In this document: piece by piece, positions 9,181 through 18,330 of the stretch
How positions within the stretch are numbered: position 1 is the first letter of the stretch
Layout: every line of letters begins with the position of its first letter
DNA from: Balneolaceae bacterium
Lineage (GTDB): Bacteria; Bacteroidota; Rhodothermia; Balneolales; Balneolaceae
Assembly: GCA_017795005.1 (NCBI GenBank)
Contig: CP051242.1
Location: 3,683,072-3,747,071, forward strand
Length of the DNA: 64,000 nucleotides
Direction of reading: 5' to 3'
Position numbers and translations under genes: made by a program
The notes under the pieces: model-generated
Database searches by the model: none
What the model was told of the DNA's origin: nothing
The model's input: the letters and a program-made list of their open reading frames with translations, nothing else

Positions 9181-9851
9181 GTCAGATTCAAAAAAGTACC
9201 TACACATTTCTTGAAGAGCTGAAAGCCAATAATAATCGGGACTGGTTTACTGAACATAAACCCAGATATGTACAGGCGCATCAGAATGTGGCCGATTTTA
9301 TGGATGCTTTGATCACTGAAATGAAGAAAGTGGATCAAATCGAGAATGAATCGGGTAAGAAATCTATGTTTCGTATTTATAACGATGTCCGGTTCTCGAA
9401 AGGTAAACCCCCATATAAGGTTCATTTTGGTGCCAGTTTAACCAGAGCCACTCGTTGGTTAAGGGGAGGTTATTATATACACTTTGAACCTGGGAATACT
9501 TTTATCGGAGTGGGATTCTGGCAGCCAAACTCAGAAGATATTAAACTGATTCGTGATGAACTTTCCCACGACTCAACTCCATTCAGAGATATTATTAACG
9601 ATAGTGCATTTAAAAGTGTCTGGGGAGAACTTCAGGGTGAAACCGTCAAAACTGCTCCAAGAGGGTACTCAAAAGAAGACCCTAATATCGACCTTATTCG
9701 CTATAAAGGATTTACTTTTTCGAAAGAGTTTAATTCCGCTGATATCTTTTCTGAAGACTTTGTTTTTGAAGTAACGAAAGCATTTCTGGCTGTCCGTCCA
9801 TTCTTCGATTACATGAGCGAGGTGCTGACCCGACATTTTGAGGATCACTAA
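9177..9851 (+). CDS. DUF2461 family protein
   Basis: A 224-residue protein of the DUF2461 (TIGR02453) family. It shows the family opening FLEELKANNNRDWFTEHKP (about residues 10-28), RIYNDVRFSKGKPPYK (about 64-80) and GGYYIHFEPGNTFIGVG (about 96-112). Function is unknown. The GTG start overlaps the upstream stop in a GTGA junction. Its own TAA overlaps the stop of the convergent S41 protease gene, so there is no room for an ordinary terminator between them. Confidence 0.85.
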   Translation: MSQIQKSTYTFLEELKANNNRDWFTEHKPRYVQAHQNVADFMDALITEMKKVDQIENESGKKSMFRIYNDVRFSKGKPPYKVHFGASLTRATRWLRGGYYIHFEPGNTFIGVGFWQPNSEDIKLIRDELSHDSTPFRDIINDSAFKSVWGELQGETVKTAPRGYSKEDPNIDLIRYKGFTFSKEFNSADIFSEDFVFEVTKAFLAVRPFFDYMSEVLTRHFEDH

Positions 9852-10795
9852 TTAGTATTTAATGTAACTTTGGCAAGTTCAATTGCTTTTTCAAGTGCTT
9901 CTTCTTTTGATGTTATTATGTGTGGGACTACTCCAACGCCTTCCCAATTTGTCTTCGTTACCGGATTAATTGCTCTGCCTCTTGGGATATTTACTATAAA
10001 CCCACCTTCAAACACCGTTGGTCCCCCCGGATGTGCCCCTCCTCCAGTCACTTCACCAATAATAGTAGCTCGTTCCATATGTTTCAGATTGTAGGTGAAT
10101 TCTTCTGCTGCTGAAAAAGTATAATCACTGGTTAAAACAAATACCGGGATATCAGGTTTGCGTTGAGAAGCGAAATCCGGGTTGGTCCATGTTTCTGAAT
10201 AGCTATCACTGGGTCTCCAATAGAATGTGTTTAAATGAACCGGATCATCACCAAAAATATAACTAGAAATAAAGCGGATCATTGATGGAGAGCCCCCACC
10301 GTTTTGACGCAAGTCAAAAATAAGTGCGTCCGCCAGAATTAATTCATCCATGGCTTCTGCGGCAACTTCTTCGGCAAACCTGATGTCTGCAAAACCTCTC
10401 AAATCCAGGTATCCAATATTATTCTCCAAAAATTTAACTTCATTAAACCCAAAATTATTCAGAGGAGCCCTTCCTCCATTTGGATCCCTGTTCATAATAC
10501 TCTCAGCTCTCCCGGGATTGTAACTTACACGTATATGTTTGTCGTTTATTACCGATTTTAAATCTTTATCAAGTATTTCTGCCAACTCCTTTTTTGTTTT
10601 GTATTGATTGTACTCACCTTTGTTTAGCTTGCCAGTCAACAATTCGTACATCTCTTTTCCGTAATCAGGATATACATAATTCTCATTCATTAAATTTGCC
10701 AGACTTTTGACAACTGATTCTGTTACTAGAGTTTGAGCATTCAGTATAAAAGAAACTGCTAATAATGGGAGAAGTAGTACTGTACGTTTTTTCAT
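9848..10795 (-). CDS. Secreted S41 family peptidase (IRBP-like, no PDZ)
   Basis: A 315-residue protein with a signal peptide ending near NAQ (residues 19-21). It carries the C-terminal processing peptidase/IRBP-type S41 domain. The nucleophile Ser is in DYTFSAAEEF (about residue 228), and NGGGSPSM near residue 165 is the usual glycine-rich strand. There is no PDZ domain between the N-terminal helical part and the protease domain, as in the retinoid-binding-protein-like branch of S41. It probably degrades peptides in the periplasm or outside the cell. Confidence 0.85.
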   Translation of the reverse strand: MKKRTVLLLPLLAVSFILNAQTLVTESVVKSLANLMNENYVYPDYGKEMYELLTGKLNKGEYNQYKTKKELAEILDKDLKSVINDKHIRVSYNPGRAESIMNRDPNGGRAPLNNFGFNEVKFLENNIGYLDLRGFADIRFAEEVAAEAMDELILADALIFDLRQNGGGSPSMIRFISSYIFGDDPVHLNTFYWRPSDSYSETWTNPDFASQRKPDIPVFVLTSDYTFSAAEEFTYNLKHMERATIIGEVTGGGAHPGGPTVFEGGFIVNIPRGRAINPVTKTNWEGVGVVPHIITSKEEALEKAIELAKVTLNTN

Positions 10796-10874
10796 GGAAT
10801 AATTTTTTATCCCAAAACGAAAAAACTTTCCAATTGATGCGTAACAAACAATTTTTTACAGCTGATATAACAAG

Positions 10875-12893
10875 CTATTTAATCAATGTAAGTTTTTTCG
10901 TAAACACCTCTCCGGCTACTTCAAGCTTATAGATATAGACACCGCTGGATAAATTTCCTGCATCAAATTGCACCGAATGAGATCCGGCAGAATAAGACTT
11001 TTCAGAAACCAGAGATTGTACTTCTCTTCCGGTAATATCGTACACAGTAAGATTTACAGAAGCTGTTTTAGAAAGGCTGAATTCAATATTTGTTGTTGGA
11101 TTGAAAGGATTCGGGTAGTTCTGGGAAAGTGAGATTCTATTTGGAATAGGACCTGATCCTTTTTCATTTGAGATTGGAACTGTTAAAAATGGACTTTGAC
11201 CGTAATCGCTTTCATAAATTGCCTTCGCTCTTAAAGAATTTCTGATAAGATCTTCTTCATCTTCACCAAAAATTAGTGCTGTTGTGAAATAGGAAGATGT
11301 ATTTTTTTTCAGAGAATAAGGACCAACTCCCATCAAAAGAAAAGGTTCATCTCCGGTGGAAAAGGATAAGGATAGAAACCGTGGATTCTCAAATTGAGTC
11401 ATTGCTACCCTATTAAAAAGCCAGTCATCATTTCTTAGGTTATCTGCAGACTCATAGAAAGGTCGTGGTTTTACATCTATGAAACTAATAGGTTCGCTAA
11501 GCTCTGCTTCCAACATGTCCTGTTCTCCAAAATTTGGTTCCCCTTGCGTTGGAATCCCATCGCCTTCGCCTTCATCAGGTCCTGGGTAGAAATCAGCATT
11601 TGGACCGAGCCCATCTTTTCCAACATCATCTAATAGTGATTCGCCTTCATCTCTAGTTCCATTTCCATTTATATCGTCAAAGGCAACCCAATCCAGATCT
11701 TCATCTCCCGTCCACCAACGTTCAACCTGATAGGCAGGAAATTCTTCCAGATCAATATGCTTCTCCTGAAATAATTCCATGTTATAATTTGCTTCCAGAA
11801 ATGCATCAATTGCGGTCTTTCCTTCAAGTAACTCACCCGGACCGTTAAATTTGGACTCATCAATAATTCCATCTTCGTCTTCATCAATCCCGTTATCTTG
11901 TACCGAGGAATACTCAAGTACCAACAATCCTGTATATCTTAAATGTGCAGAGGGTTGCCCGTCAAAACTAATACCCCCTCCGTTTCCGTCACTATCCCAA
12001 AAATAGATCAGGCTTTGATCATGCTCATACTCCACTTTATCAAAGCCAGGAGCAAAATGAGTTACCATTCCTGTCCAAACATTTTCAAGATCTTTCTCAC
12101 TTACATTGGTTGTTCGGTACTGTGTAAATAAAATGTCTTCTGAAACTACATCTTCGAACTGAAATGTACGCACCTCTACTTGTAGTCCTAATCCTCCTAT
12201 TGATGAATCAGAAAGAACCGGCACGTATACCCCCTTTTCACTATGCGGACCTTCTATTTCAACACCATATGCATATTCCAGATCAGAAAAATCGTCCATT
12301 ACATAGAACGTTTCCTCGTCTCCATTAACTAAACCACGCCCCCTGAATCCATTCCATGAACCGGACCAACCGGCATCTGTTTCTTCTACGCGATCTGGCC
12401 AGCTTTCCGGCCAGCTTGAATCGTCATCAGAACTGGCAGGGGTTGGCTCGTTTTGTAATAAATTATTTATACGGTCTTCATTATGGAACCCTCTTAGGGG
12501 TAACCATCCCCAAATATTACCTGAGTAAGGGCTTTGCCTTAACCCTGCTTGTCGATAATTAATAATTAGAGGATTGAGTATAGTATCAGTTGCTCCTTCT
12601 CCATAATAATCAGACCACTTTGCCCTTTCTCCAGGTACCTGCGCTGCCATAAAAAACCCAAAGCCAAAGAGATGCGGACTTCCTGCATCTCTTGGATAAA
12701 CTCCAAATGGTGAATCGCTCCATCTTGAATGTTCGCCATGATTCCTGAAATTGGTTTGAAATAGATTTCCTTCCAATACCCCTCTGGCAATTGCGTCTAC
12801 GGTTCCACGGTATTCAATAGGTATAGTACTTTGACCGAAAATAAATTGTGGAAACAATATCAGTACAAGACTACAAATAAGAGCTTTTCGCAT
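10875..12893 (-). CDS. Secreted protein with C-terminal sorting domain
   Basis: A 672-residue exported protein with an N-terminal signal peptide (about 20 residues). Its C-terminal 85 residues form a T9SS type A-like sorting domain, with LSQNYPNPFNPTTNIEFSLS, then VYDITGREV and ending in KLTLIK. The middle contains acidic calcium-loop-like stretches (DEDEDGIID, DDINGNGTRDEGES) and describes no enzyme family I know. The family of large Balneolota/Rhodothermota surface proteins with such tails is common. It is probably cell-surface attached or released. Confidence 0.75.
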   Translation of the reverse strand: MRKALICSLVLILFPQFIFGQSTIPIEYRGTVDAIARGVLEGNLFQTNFRNHGEHSRWSDSPFGVYPRDAGSPHLFGFGFFMAAQVPGERAKWSDYYGEGATDTILNPLIINYRQAGLRQSPYSGNIWGWLPLRGFHNEDRINNLLQNEPTPASSDDDSSWPESWPDRVEETDAGWSGSWNGFRGRGLVNGDEETFYVMDDFSDLEYAYGVEIEGPHSEKGVYVPVLSDSSIGGLGLQVEVRTFQFEDVVSEDILFTQYRTTNVSEKDLENVWTGMVTHFAPGFDKVEYEHDQSLIYFWDSDGNGGGISFDGQPSAHLRYTGLLVLEYSSVQDNGIDEDEDGIIDESKFNGPGELLEGKTAIDAFLEANYNMELFQEKHIDLEEFPAYQVERWWTGDEDLDWVAFDDINGNGTRDEGESLLDDVGKDGLGPNADFYPGPDEGEGDGIPTQGEPNFGEQDMLEAELSEPISFIDVKPRPFYESADNLRNDDWLFNRVAMTQFENPRFLSLSFSTGDEPFLLMGVGPYSLKKNTSSYFTTALIFGEDEEDLIRNSLRAKAIYESDYGQSPFLTVPISNEKGSGPIPNRISLSQNYPNPFNPTTNIEFSLSKTASVNLTVYDITGREVQSLVSEKSYSAGSHSVQFDAGNLSSGVYIYKLEVAGEVFTKKLTLIK

Positions 12894-13048
12894 AGATATT
12901 ATAGCTGGGTTTCTCTTTAAAAATAATTTCGTAATTGTATAGAATTATTAGATATGCGACAACTATTTTTTGCCAACTTTATTAAATATCGAAACAAACT
13001 TCCGGTGCTTTCCCTTCAATAGATAAACATTAACTAACTATTTGAATT

Positions 13049-13246
13049 ATGAAAAAGACAATTGGAAGTATTTTAGCCGGAGGTGGATTAGTTGGTATTC
13101 TATATTTTGGATATCAATATTTCCAGAATTCGGAATCATTTGAAGCATTTGGAGCAGATATTGCTGTTAGTACGGGTGATTATGTACCCATTTTGGTATC
13201 GGCAGTAGTGATGCTTGTTGGAATTGTAATTACAAGAGTCAAATAA
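13049..13246 (+). CDS. Small two-helix membrane protein (DUF3185-like)
   Basis: A 65-residue protein with two hydrophobic segments (about residues 5-24 and 46-62) joined by a short acidic loop. Its length and layout resemble the DUF3185 family, but the assignment is only by overall pattern. It is followed 10 bases later by a DUF1328-like gene and then by the phospholipase D-type synthase gene, all on one strand, which suggests a membrane-related operon. Confidence 0.6.
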   Translation: MKKTIGSILAGGGLVGILYFGYQYFQNSESFEAFGADIAVSTGDYVPILVSAVVMLVGIVITRVK

Positions 13247-13256
13247 GGGAGTCGTT

Positions 13257-13421
13257 ATGTTACGATGGAGTATTATATTTTTTGTTGTCGCCCTGATAGC
13301 GGCTATTCTTGGATTTGGTGGAATTGCCGGTGCGGCAGTTGGAATTGCTAAAATTTTCTTTTTTGTATTTCTTGTTCTTTTCGTTGTTTCGCTTATAATG
13401 GGTAAGAAACCCAAAGCTTAG
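13257..13421 (+). CDS. DUF1328 (YtjA/UPF0391) small membrane protein
   Basis: A 54-residue protein starting [20 protein letters not shown] and continuing with [16 protein letters not shown], which is the hallmark sequence of the DUF1328/UPF0391 family (E. coli YtjA). It has two transmembrane helices and a short basic tail (GKKPKA). The family is tied to envelope stress in some bacteria, but no activity is proven. It begins 10 bases after the previous small membrane gene, and its stop lies 9 bases before the next start. Confidence 0.85.
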   Translation: MLRWSIIFFVVALIAAILGFGGIAGAAVGIAKIFFFVFLVLFVVSLIMGKKPKA

Positions 13422-13430
13422 CATACAGAG

Positions 13431-14573
13431 TTGAACTACCAACAAGTTTTAGAACAAACAATCGGAATTCCTTTTTCTGAAGGGAATTCCGTTTCTATTT
13501 TAAAAAACGGAGATCAGATTTTTCCTGCTATGTTGGGAGCCATTGAACAAGCATCCAACAGTATAGATTTCCTTACTTTTGTGTATTGGAAGGGGAATAT
13601 TGCAACTAAATTCGCTAAAGCATTAGCAGATAAAGCAAGAGAGGGAATCAGTGTTAGGGTACTTTTAGATGCTTATGGTGCACTACCAATGGAACAAGAG
13701 CTATTGGAACTGATGAAAGCTTCTGGTGCTGAAGTTATCTGGTTTCGTCCTTTAATAAGATGGAAAATCTGGAAAATGGATAACCGTACCCACAGAAAGA
13801 TTCTTATTTGTGATGATGAAGTTGCTTTTACTGGAGGCGTAGGTATTGCAGAAGAATGGGAAGGAGATGCCCGAAACCCTTCTGAATGGAGAGATACTCA
13901 TTTTAAAATTACTGGTCCGGCAGTATCCGGGATTAAATCTGCATTTATCGAAAACTGGATCGAAGCAAATGATAATCTAGATTTAGAAGTAATTGGAGAG
14001 GATGAACTCCCCGAAACCGGAAACACATTAATTCAAACAGTTCGCACCTCTTCTTCTGTTCGTTGGAGTGATATTGTTCTTCTGTACCAATCACTTATTA
14101 AATCGGCAGAGCAAAAACTCTGGATTTGTACCGCTTACTTTAATCCTGATAAGGCACTTATTAATCTCATATCCGAAGCCAGAAAAAAGGGTGTGGATGT
14201 TCGGATCATGATACCCGACAAAAAAACTGATCAACCCATTAGCAAAGTAATTGCCGAAGATTCATTTGAACAACTTCTGGAAGCGGGTGTAGATATTTAT
14301 TATTACACTAGAACCATGCTTCATGCCAAAATCATATTGGTGGATAATCAACTTAGTTGTATTGGATCTGCCAATTTTAACCAGCGCTCGATGTTAAAAG
14401 ATGATGAGATAAACCTGGTATTGATTGATAAAAATATCAACCAGGAGCTTACCGGGCATTTTGAAGAAGATCTATCTCATACTAATAAAGTAGACCCCGA
14501 AAGATGGAAAAGGAGAAGTTTTTTCAGAAGAGCAGGCGAACGTTTTGCAAGTATCTTTAAGCAAGAGCTTTAA
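13431..14573 (+). CDS. Phospholipase D-like protein, cardiolipin synthase type
   Basis: A 380-residue protein with two HKD motifs: HRKILICDD (His121, Lys123) and HAKIILVDN (His298, Lys300). Each is followed by the expected Gly/Ser-rich strand (TGGVGI; GSANFNQRS). It probably joins or exchanges phosphatidyl groups to make cardiolipin-like lipids at the membrane. There is no N-terminal transmembrane pair, unlike E. coli ClsA, so it is closer to the ClsB-like, soluble or peripheral type. The TTG start is preferred because the family's N-terminal PFSEGN and NGDQIFPAMLGAI elements lie upstream of the next Met. Confidence 0.85.
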   Translation: MNYQQVLEQTIGIPFSEGNSVSILKNGDQIFPAMLGAIEQASNSIDFLTFVYWKGNIATKFAKALADKAREGISVRVLLDAYGALPMEQELLELMKASGAEVIWFRPLIRWKIWKMDNRTHRKILICDDEVAFTGGVGIAEEWEGDARNPSEWRDTHFKITGPAVSGIKSAFIENWIEANDNLDLEVIGEDELPETGNTLIQTVRTSSSVRWSDIVLLYQSLIKSAEQKLWICTAYFNPDKALINLISEARKKGVDVRIMIPDKKTDQPISKVIAEDSFEQLLEAGVDIYYYTRTMLHAKIILVDNQLSCIGSANFNQRSMLKDDEINLVLIDKNINQELTGHFEEDLSHTNKVDPERWKRRSFFRRAGERFASIFKQEL

Positions 14574-14583
14574 TCTTCCCTTT

Positions 14584-15858
14584 CTATTTGACTAATGTAA
14601 ACATTCTTGTAATAACCTCTTCAGAGGCTTCAAGCTTGTAAATATAAACTCCACTTGAAAGATATGAGCCATTAAAAACAATTTGATGGATACCAGATGA
14701 ATACGCTTTTTCAGTGATAAGTTTTGAGACTAATCTACCAGTGATATCATACACAGTAAGCGATATACGATCGGCTTTTTTTAAACTAAAATTGATTGTC
14801 GTAGTTGGATTAAATGGGTTTGGATAGTTTTGGCTTAGATCCAATCGACGGTCATTCTTATTTTCAGTTTCTTCAGAATTTAAAATCTCAACAAAATTTT
14901 CGCTATTGATTAATATGATACTTTCTCCTTTTGAACTTCCTGTAATAACACCTAATCCAAATTCAAAAACAATCAAACCACCGTGAAATGGATGATAATC
15001 ATCTAATGATTTCCAAGTATTTCCCGCATCTATTGTTTTTAAAAAAACACTATCCGCACCTATAATATAGCCAATTGAATCGCTTTCAAAACCTACATCA
15101 GAAAATGTCTCATAACCGAGTAAATCAATCGAGTTCCATGTACTCCCTTGATCCGTAGTTCTATAAAGTTTCGCTACATAAGAGTTGTATGAGTTTTCAA
15201 TTACATATCCTATTGAATCAGAAACAAAATGAATATCATTAAGCACTGTATTTTCATCTTTGGTTAATTGTATCTCTTTCCAAGTTTCACCTTGATCTAT
15301 GGATTTATAGATGTATTGATTACTGGTTAGTATAAAGCCAATTGAGTCAGTTACAAATTCAATATTACCAGTACTGCTAAAAACTTCATTCCATGATTCT
15401 CCACTATCAACTGTCTTTTTTATTTTTTGACCAGAAATAAATCCTGTCGAATCATTTAAAAATTCTACATCATAAAAATCCTGACCTGAAGAAACTGAAA
15501 TATCAATCCAAGTAGTACCTGAATCTTCTGTTTTAAATATCTTCCCCTTTCCACCAACAACATATCCATTAAGCGAATCTGGGAAGTCAATGGAAGTAAG
15601 CCTTCCAAAACCATTGTCATCTATATATAAAACAGACTCTTCCCAATTAATGCCTGTTTTATTTGTTTTTAATACACTTCTTGTGCGGTCAATATTATTT
15701 ATTATGAAATAGATATTTCCATTTTCAGTAATTGATGCACCATACATCCTTAAGCTATTCTGATCGTAGCTAATTTCTGACCATTGTGCATACAAATAGG
15801 AGTTAATTGAAAAAGGTATCAGAAATGCGATTATAATATTGAATAGTCTATTTATCAC
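14584..15858 (-). CDS. YCF48/BNR-repeat secreted protein with sorting domain
   Basis: A 424-residue secreted protein with a signal peptide ending at YAQ (about residue 24). It has at least five repeats of about 45 residues with the pattern DSGTTWxxI and SDSIGYII, typical of YCF48-like/BNR beta-propellers. It ends in the same sorting domain as the 10.9-12.9 kb protein (LSQNYPNPFNPTTTINFSL, VYDITGRLVSKL). It is probably a surface-exposed propeller of unknown ligand. Its stop lies 10 bases from that of the convergent synthase gene. Confidence 0.8.
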   Translation of the reverse strand: MINRLFNIIIAFLIPFSINSYLYAQWSEISYDQNSLRMYGASITENGNIYFIINNIDRTRSVLKTNKTGINWEESVLYIDDNGFGRLTSIDFPDSLNGYVVGGKGKIFKTEDSGTTWIDISVSSGQDFYDVEFLNDSTGFISGQKIKKTVDSGESWNEVFSSTGNIEFVTDSIGFILTSNQYIYKSIDQGETWKEIQLTKDENTVLNDIHFVSDSIGYVIENSYNSYVAKLYRTTDQGSTWNSIDLLGYETFSDVGFESDSIGYIIGADSVFLKTIDAGNTWKSLDDYHPFHGGLIVFEFGLGVITGSSKGESIILINSENFVEILNSEETENKNDRRLDLSQNYPNPFNPTTTINFSLKKADRISLTVYDITGRLVSKLITEKAYSSGIHQIVFNGSYLSSGVYIYKLEASEEVITRMFTLVK

Positions 15859-15887
15859 TTAGGGATAATTAAATGTGCAATATAGTT

Positions 15888-16736
15888 TTATTGGTAGATA
15901 TTAGTGAGTTCCTCGCTTATTTCCCAAAGTTGTTCAGCAGCCTCTTTGTCTAGCGCATGACTTGCAGGTGTAGTCACTTTACTGTTTTTGAAATATGCCC
16001 CGTTTACTTCTTCAACTTCATCAGAAGTTGCCAGATATATTGTTGTTTGAGCGCCTTCCTGATTTGTTTTCATAAAAGGAGCTGCAATTAACCAAAAAGC
16101 TTTTATTAAGAAAGTACTCTCCTGACCGAAATTTGAACGAATTACACCCGGGTGTAAACAATTCGCGGTAACTCTTGTCCCTTTTAACCGATCCGCTAAT
16201 TCAATTGTGAAAAGGATGTTAAATAGCTTGGAGTTTTGATATGCCTTCCAATAACTGAAATTCTTTTTCATTTGCAGATTATTTGACTTAAATCTGCCTC
16301 CTTTATGTGCATCTGACGCCACATTTATAATTCTGGCTTTTTCTGCTTCTTTAATATGATCGAGCAAAAGATTAGTAAATAAAAAATATCCCAAATGATT
16401 TACTGCGAATGTCGATTCATACCCATCAACTGTTTCATCGTAGGAAGAAGCTAAAAAACCGTGATTATTTATAAGGATATCTATTTTCTCATATGATGCT
16501 TTAATTATATCAGCTGCCTTTCTTATTTCATCCTGAATAGAAAAATCACAAAGAACGATATCTATTCCACTGCTGGGGTATTCTGTTAAAAGTTCATTTT
16601 TTGCAGCTTCCGCCTTGTCTTCATTTCTGCATACCATCACTATAAATGCACCTTGACTTGCTAGTTCTTTCGCTGTTTCGAAACCTATACCTGAGTTTGC
16701 CCCGGTAATCACACAGAGTTTATTGTTCATATTCAT
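15888..16736 (-). CDS. SDR family oxidoreductase (retinol-dehydrogenase-like)
   Basis: A 282-residue classical short-chain dehydrogenase. The cofactor motif TGANSGIG lies at about residues 11-18, NNHG near 92, a catalytic Ser in INVASDAHKG near 142 and the YxxxK signature as YQNSK near 168. The LHPGVIRSNFG element after the active site is typical of the RDH/WWOX-like branch. It probably oxidises or reduces an alcohol/carbonyl with NAD(P). The substrate is unknown. An ATG two codons downstream is an equally possible start. Confidence 0.85.
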   Translation of the reverse strand: MNMNNKLCVITGANSGIGFETAKELASQGAFIVMVCRNEDKAEAAKNELLTEYPSSGIDIVLCDFSIQDEIRKAADIIKASYEKIDILINNHGFLASSYDETVDGYESTFAVNHLGYFLFTNLLLDHIKEAEKARIINVASDAHKGGRFKSNNLQMKKNFSYWKAYQNSKLFNILFTIELADRLKGTRVTANCLHPGVIRSNFGQESTFLIKAFWLIAAPFMKTNQEGAQTTIYLATSDEVEEVNGAYFKNSKVTTPASHALDKEAAEQLWEISEELTNIYQ

Positions 16737-16798
16737 ATTTGAATGTTTGTTAGTATTAAAAGGTTAACACGCACATAAACAGAAAAGGTTCGTTTTTG

Positions 16799-16806
16799 TA
16801 TCTTTG
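16799..16806 (+). promoter_or_regulatory. Candidate -7 element TATCTTTG before the GroES-like gene
   Basis: This is a full match to the Bacteroidota-type TAnnTTTG element, 14 bases before the ATG at 16821, which would give a very short leader. I see no TTG -33 element at the usual 17-23 base spacing, so confidence is low. Confidence 0.35.
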
Positions 16807-16820
16807 ATTTAAAAATCCAC

Positions 16821-17192
16821 ATGATTCAGGAATATCTTAACTCTATTGATAAATTTGTTGTTGTTGGTGATCGTGTACTTATCAAGCCGCGTGACATGGA
16901 AACGCATACCAGAAGTGGATTGGTTTTACCCGCTTCAGTAAAGGAAAAGGAAGAAATTCAAAGCGGGTATATTCTTAAAACAGGTCCGGGATATCCCATT
17001 CCGAATCACGATGTTGATGAAGTTTGGAAAGCTACTGAAGATACAAGGTACATTGGAATGCAGGCGACTGAAGGTGATCTAGCCATTTTTTTAAAAAGCA
17101 GATCGTTTGAGATTGAATTCGAAAATGAAAAATATCTGATTGTACCTCACTCCGCGATTTTGTTACTCATCAGAGACGAAAACGAGTTATAA
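16821..17192 (+). CDS. GroES-like co-chaperonin domain protein
   Basis: A 123-residue protein with the Cpn10 fold signature: VVVGDRVLIKPRDMETHTRSG near residues 13-33, LVLPASVKEKEEIQSGYILKTGPG near 34-57, and an end typical of the family (YLIVPHSAILLLI). It is longer than GroES (about 95 residues), with an insertion between the halves (about 60-85). No groEL lies beside it, so it is a separate GroES-like paralogue, a type seen in other Bacteroidota/Balneolota. Its role is unknown. Confidence 0.8.
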   Translation: MIQEYLNSIDKFVVVGDRVLIKPRDMETHTRSGLVLPASVKEKEEIQSGYILKTGPGYPIPNHDVDEVWKATEDTRYIGMQATEGDLAIFLKSRSFEIEFENEKYLIVPHSAILLLIRDENEL

Positions 17193-17261
17193 AACATAAC
17201 AAACGATCTTGCTTTTCTTCTGGTTGTTTGGTTGATTTCCTTCAACTAAAACAATGTACTT

Positions 17262-18170
17262 ATGGATCGTCGAAAATTCTTACTTAATACTGCGCTGGCT
17301 GGGGTCGCACTAGCACTACCTTACCGGGCTTTTTCAAATCGTTTTTTACGGAGCGATTTTTCGACAATAAGAAGGAATGTAGGTGTATATACAGAACGTG
17401 GTGGAACGATAGGTTGGTTAATAAATAATGACGCTCTTGTAGCAGTCGACTCTCAGTTTCCGGATTCAGCAGCAAATTGTATCTCAGGACTAAAAGATCG
17501 TACAGATCGAAAAATGGACTATCTGATTAATACCCATCACCACGGAGATCACACTGCCGGAAATATCTCCTTTAAGGATTATGCTAATCACATTGTTGCA
17601 CATGAAAATGTACCCGGTTACCAAATGAAAGCAGCTGAACGGCGTGGACAGGAAGTAGTGGCTGCTCAACTTACTGCTGATATGACTTTCACAGATAAAT
17701 GGAGTCAGGATGTAGGTGATGAAACTGTACACGCTACTCATTATGGACCTGCTCATACCGGTGGTGATTCAGTTATCTATTTTGAAAAAGCCAATATCGC
17801 ACATATGGGAGACCTGGTTTTTAATCGCGCCTATCCTTATATCGATCCAGGCGCTGGTGCAAATATTGAAAACTGGGTTAAGGTTCTTCGAATTGCAGCA
17901 GATGAACTGCCTTCCGATGCGATTTACATTTGTGGACATGGAAATTCGAATTATGGAATCCAGGCTTCGAAAGGTGATGTTCTTCGAAAAGCGGATTTTC
18001 TTGAAGCACTTCTTGCATTCACACAAAACGGGATTAATGCCGGGCAGTCTAAGGAAGAAATAGCTGGTGCTGAATTCCTCCCCGGTTTTGAAGATTTTCA
18101 AGCTCCGGGCTGGGGTTTAACCTTAGAATTCAATATCAATACCGCATATGATGAACTCAGCTCAAGCTGA
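17262..18170 (+). CDS. Tat-exported MBL-fold metallohydrolase
   Basis: A 302-residue protein opening with a twin-arginine-type signal (DRRKFLLNTALAGVALALP), implying folded export, in keeping with a metal-loaded enzyme. The metallo-beta-lactamase fold motif THHHGDHTAG at residues 91-100 gives the first metal ligands; further ligands are His in GPAHTGGDS (about 167), Asp in HMGDLVF and His in CGHGN (about 227). The closest families are quinoprotein-relay or beta-lactamase-like hydrolases. The substrate is unknown. Its end overlaps the next small gene by about 20 bases. Confidence 0.85.
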   Translation: MDRRKFLLNTALAGVALALPYRAFSNRFLRSDFSTIRRNVGVYTERGGTIGWLINNDALVAVDSQFPDSAANCISGLKDRTDRKMDYLINTHHHGDHTAGNISFKDYANHIVAHENVPGYQMKAAERRGQEVVAAQLTADMTFTDKWSQDVGDETVHATHYGPAHTGGDSVIYFEKANIAHMGDLVFNRAYPYIDPGAGANIENWVKVLRIAADELPSDAIYICGHGNSNYGIQASKGDVLRKADFLEALLAFTQNGINAGQSKEEIAGAEFLPGFEDFQAPGWGLTLEFNINTAYDELSSS

Positions 18171-18330
18171 TGACAAGAAGGCCACTAAACAAGCTCACCA
18201 ACCAAGAAGGTGTGTTTACTGTGGTCAGCATGCTGAACTTGTTTTGGTTCATGGGCATGGTCAATGTGCAGCCTGCGGGATAAATACAGACGAATGCTGT
18301 CGTGGTGAGAATTGTGCAGTGGATCAATAG
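18148..18330 (+). CDS. Small Cys-rich, probably zinc-binding protein
   Basis: A 60-residue protein with two CxxC knuckles (CVYC and CAAC) plus CC and a further Cys (DECCRGENC), and interspersed His (HGHGQ). The spacing resembles a compact zinc ribbon. It overlaps the end of the MBL gene by 20-23 bases in another frame, and its ATG-ATG start sits inside that gene, so coupled translation is likely. I do not recognise a named family. Its stop overlaps the end of the convergent tamB-like gene by a few bases. Confidence 0.65.
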   Translation: MMNSAQADDKKATKQAHQPRRCVYCGQHAELVLVHGHGQCAACGINTDECCRGENCAVDQ

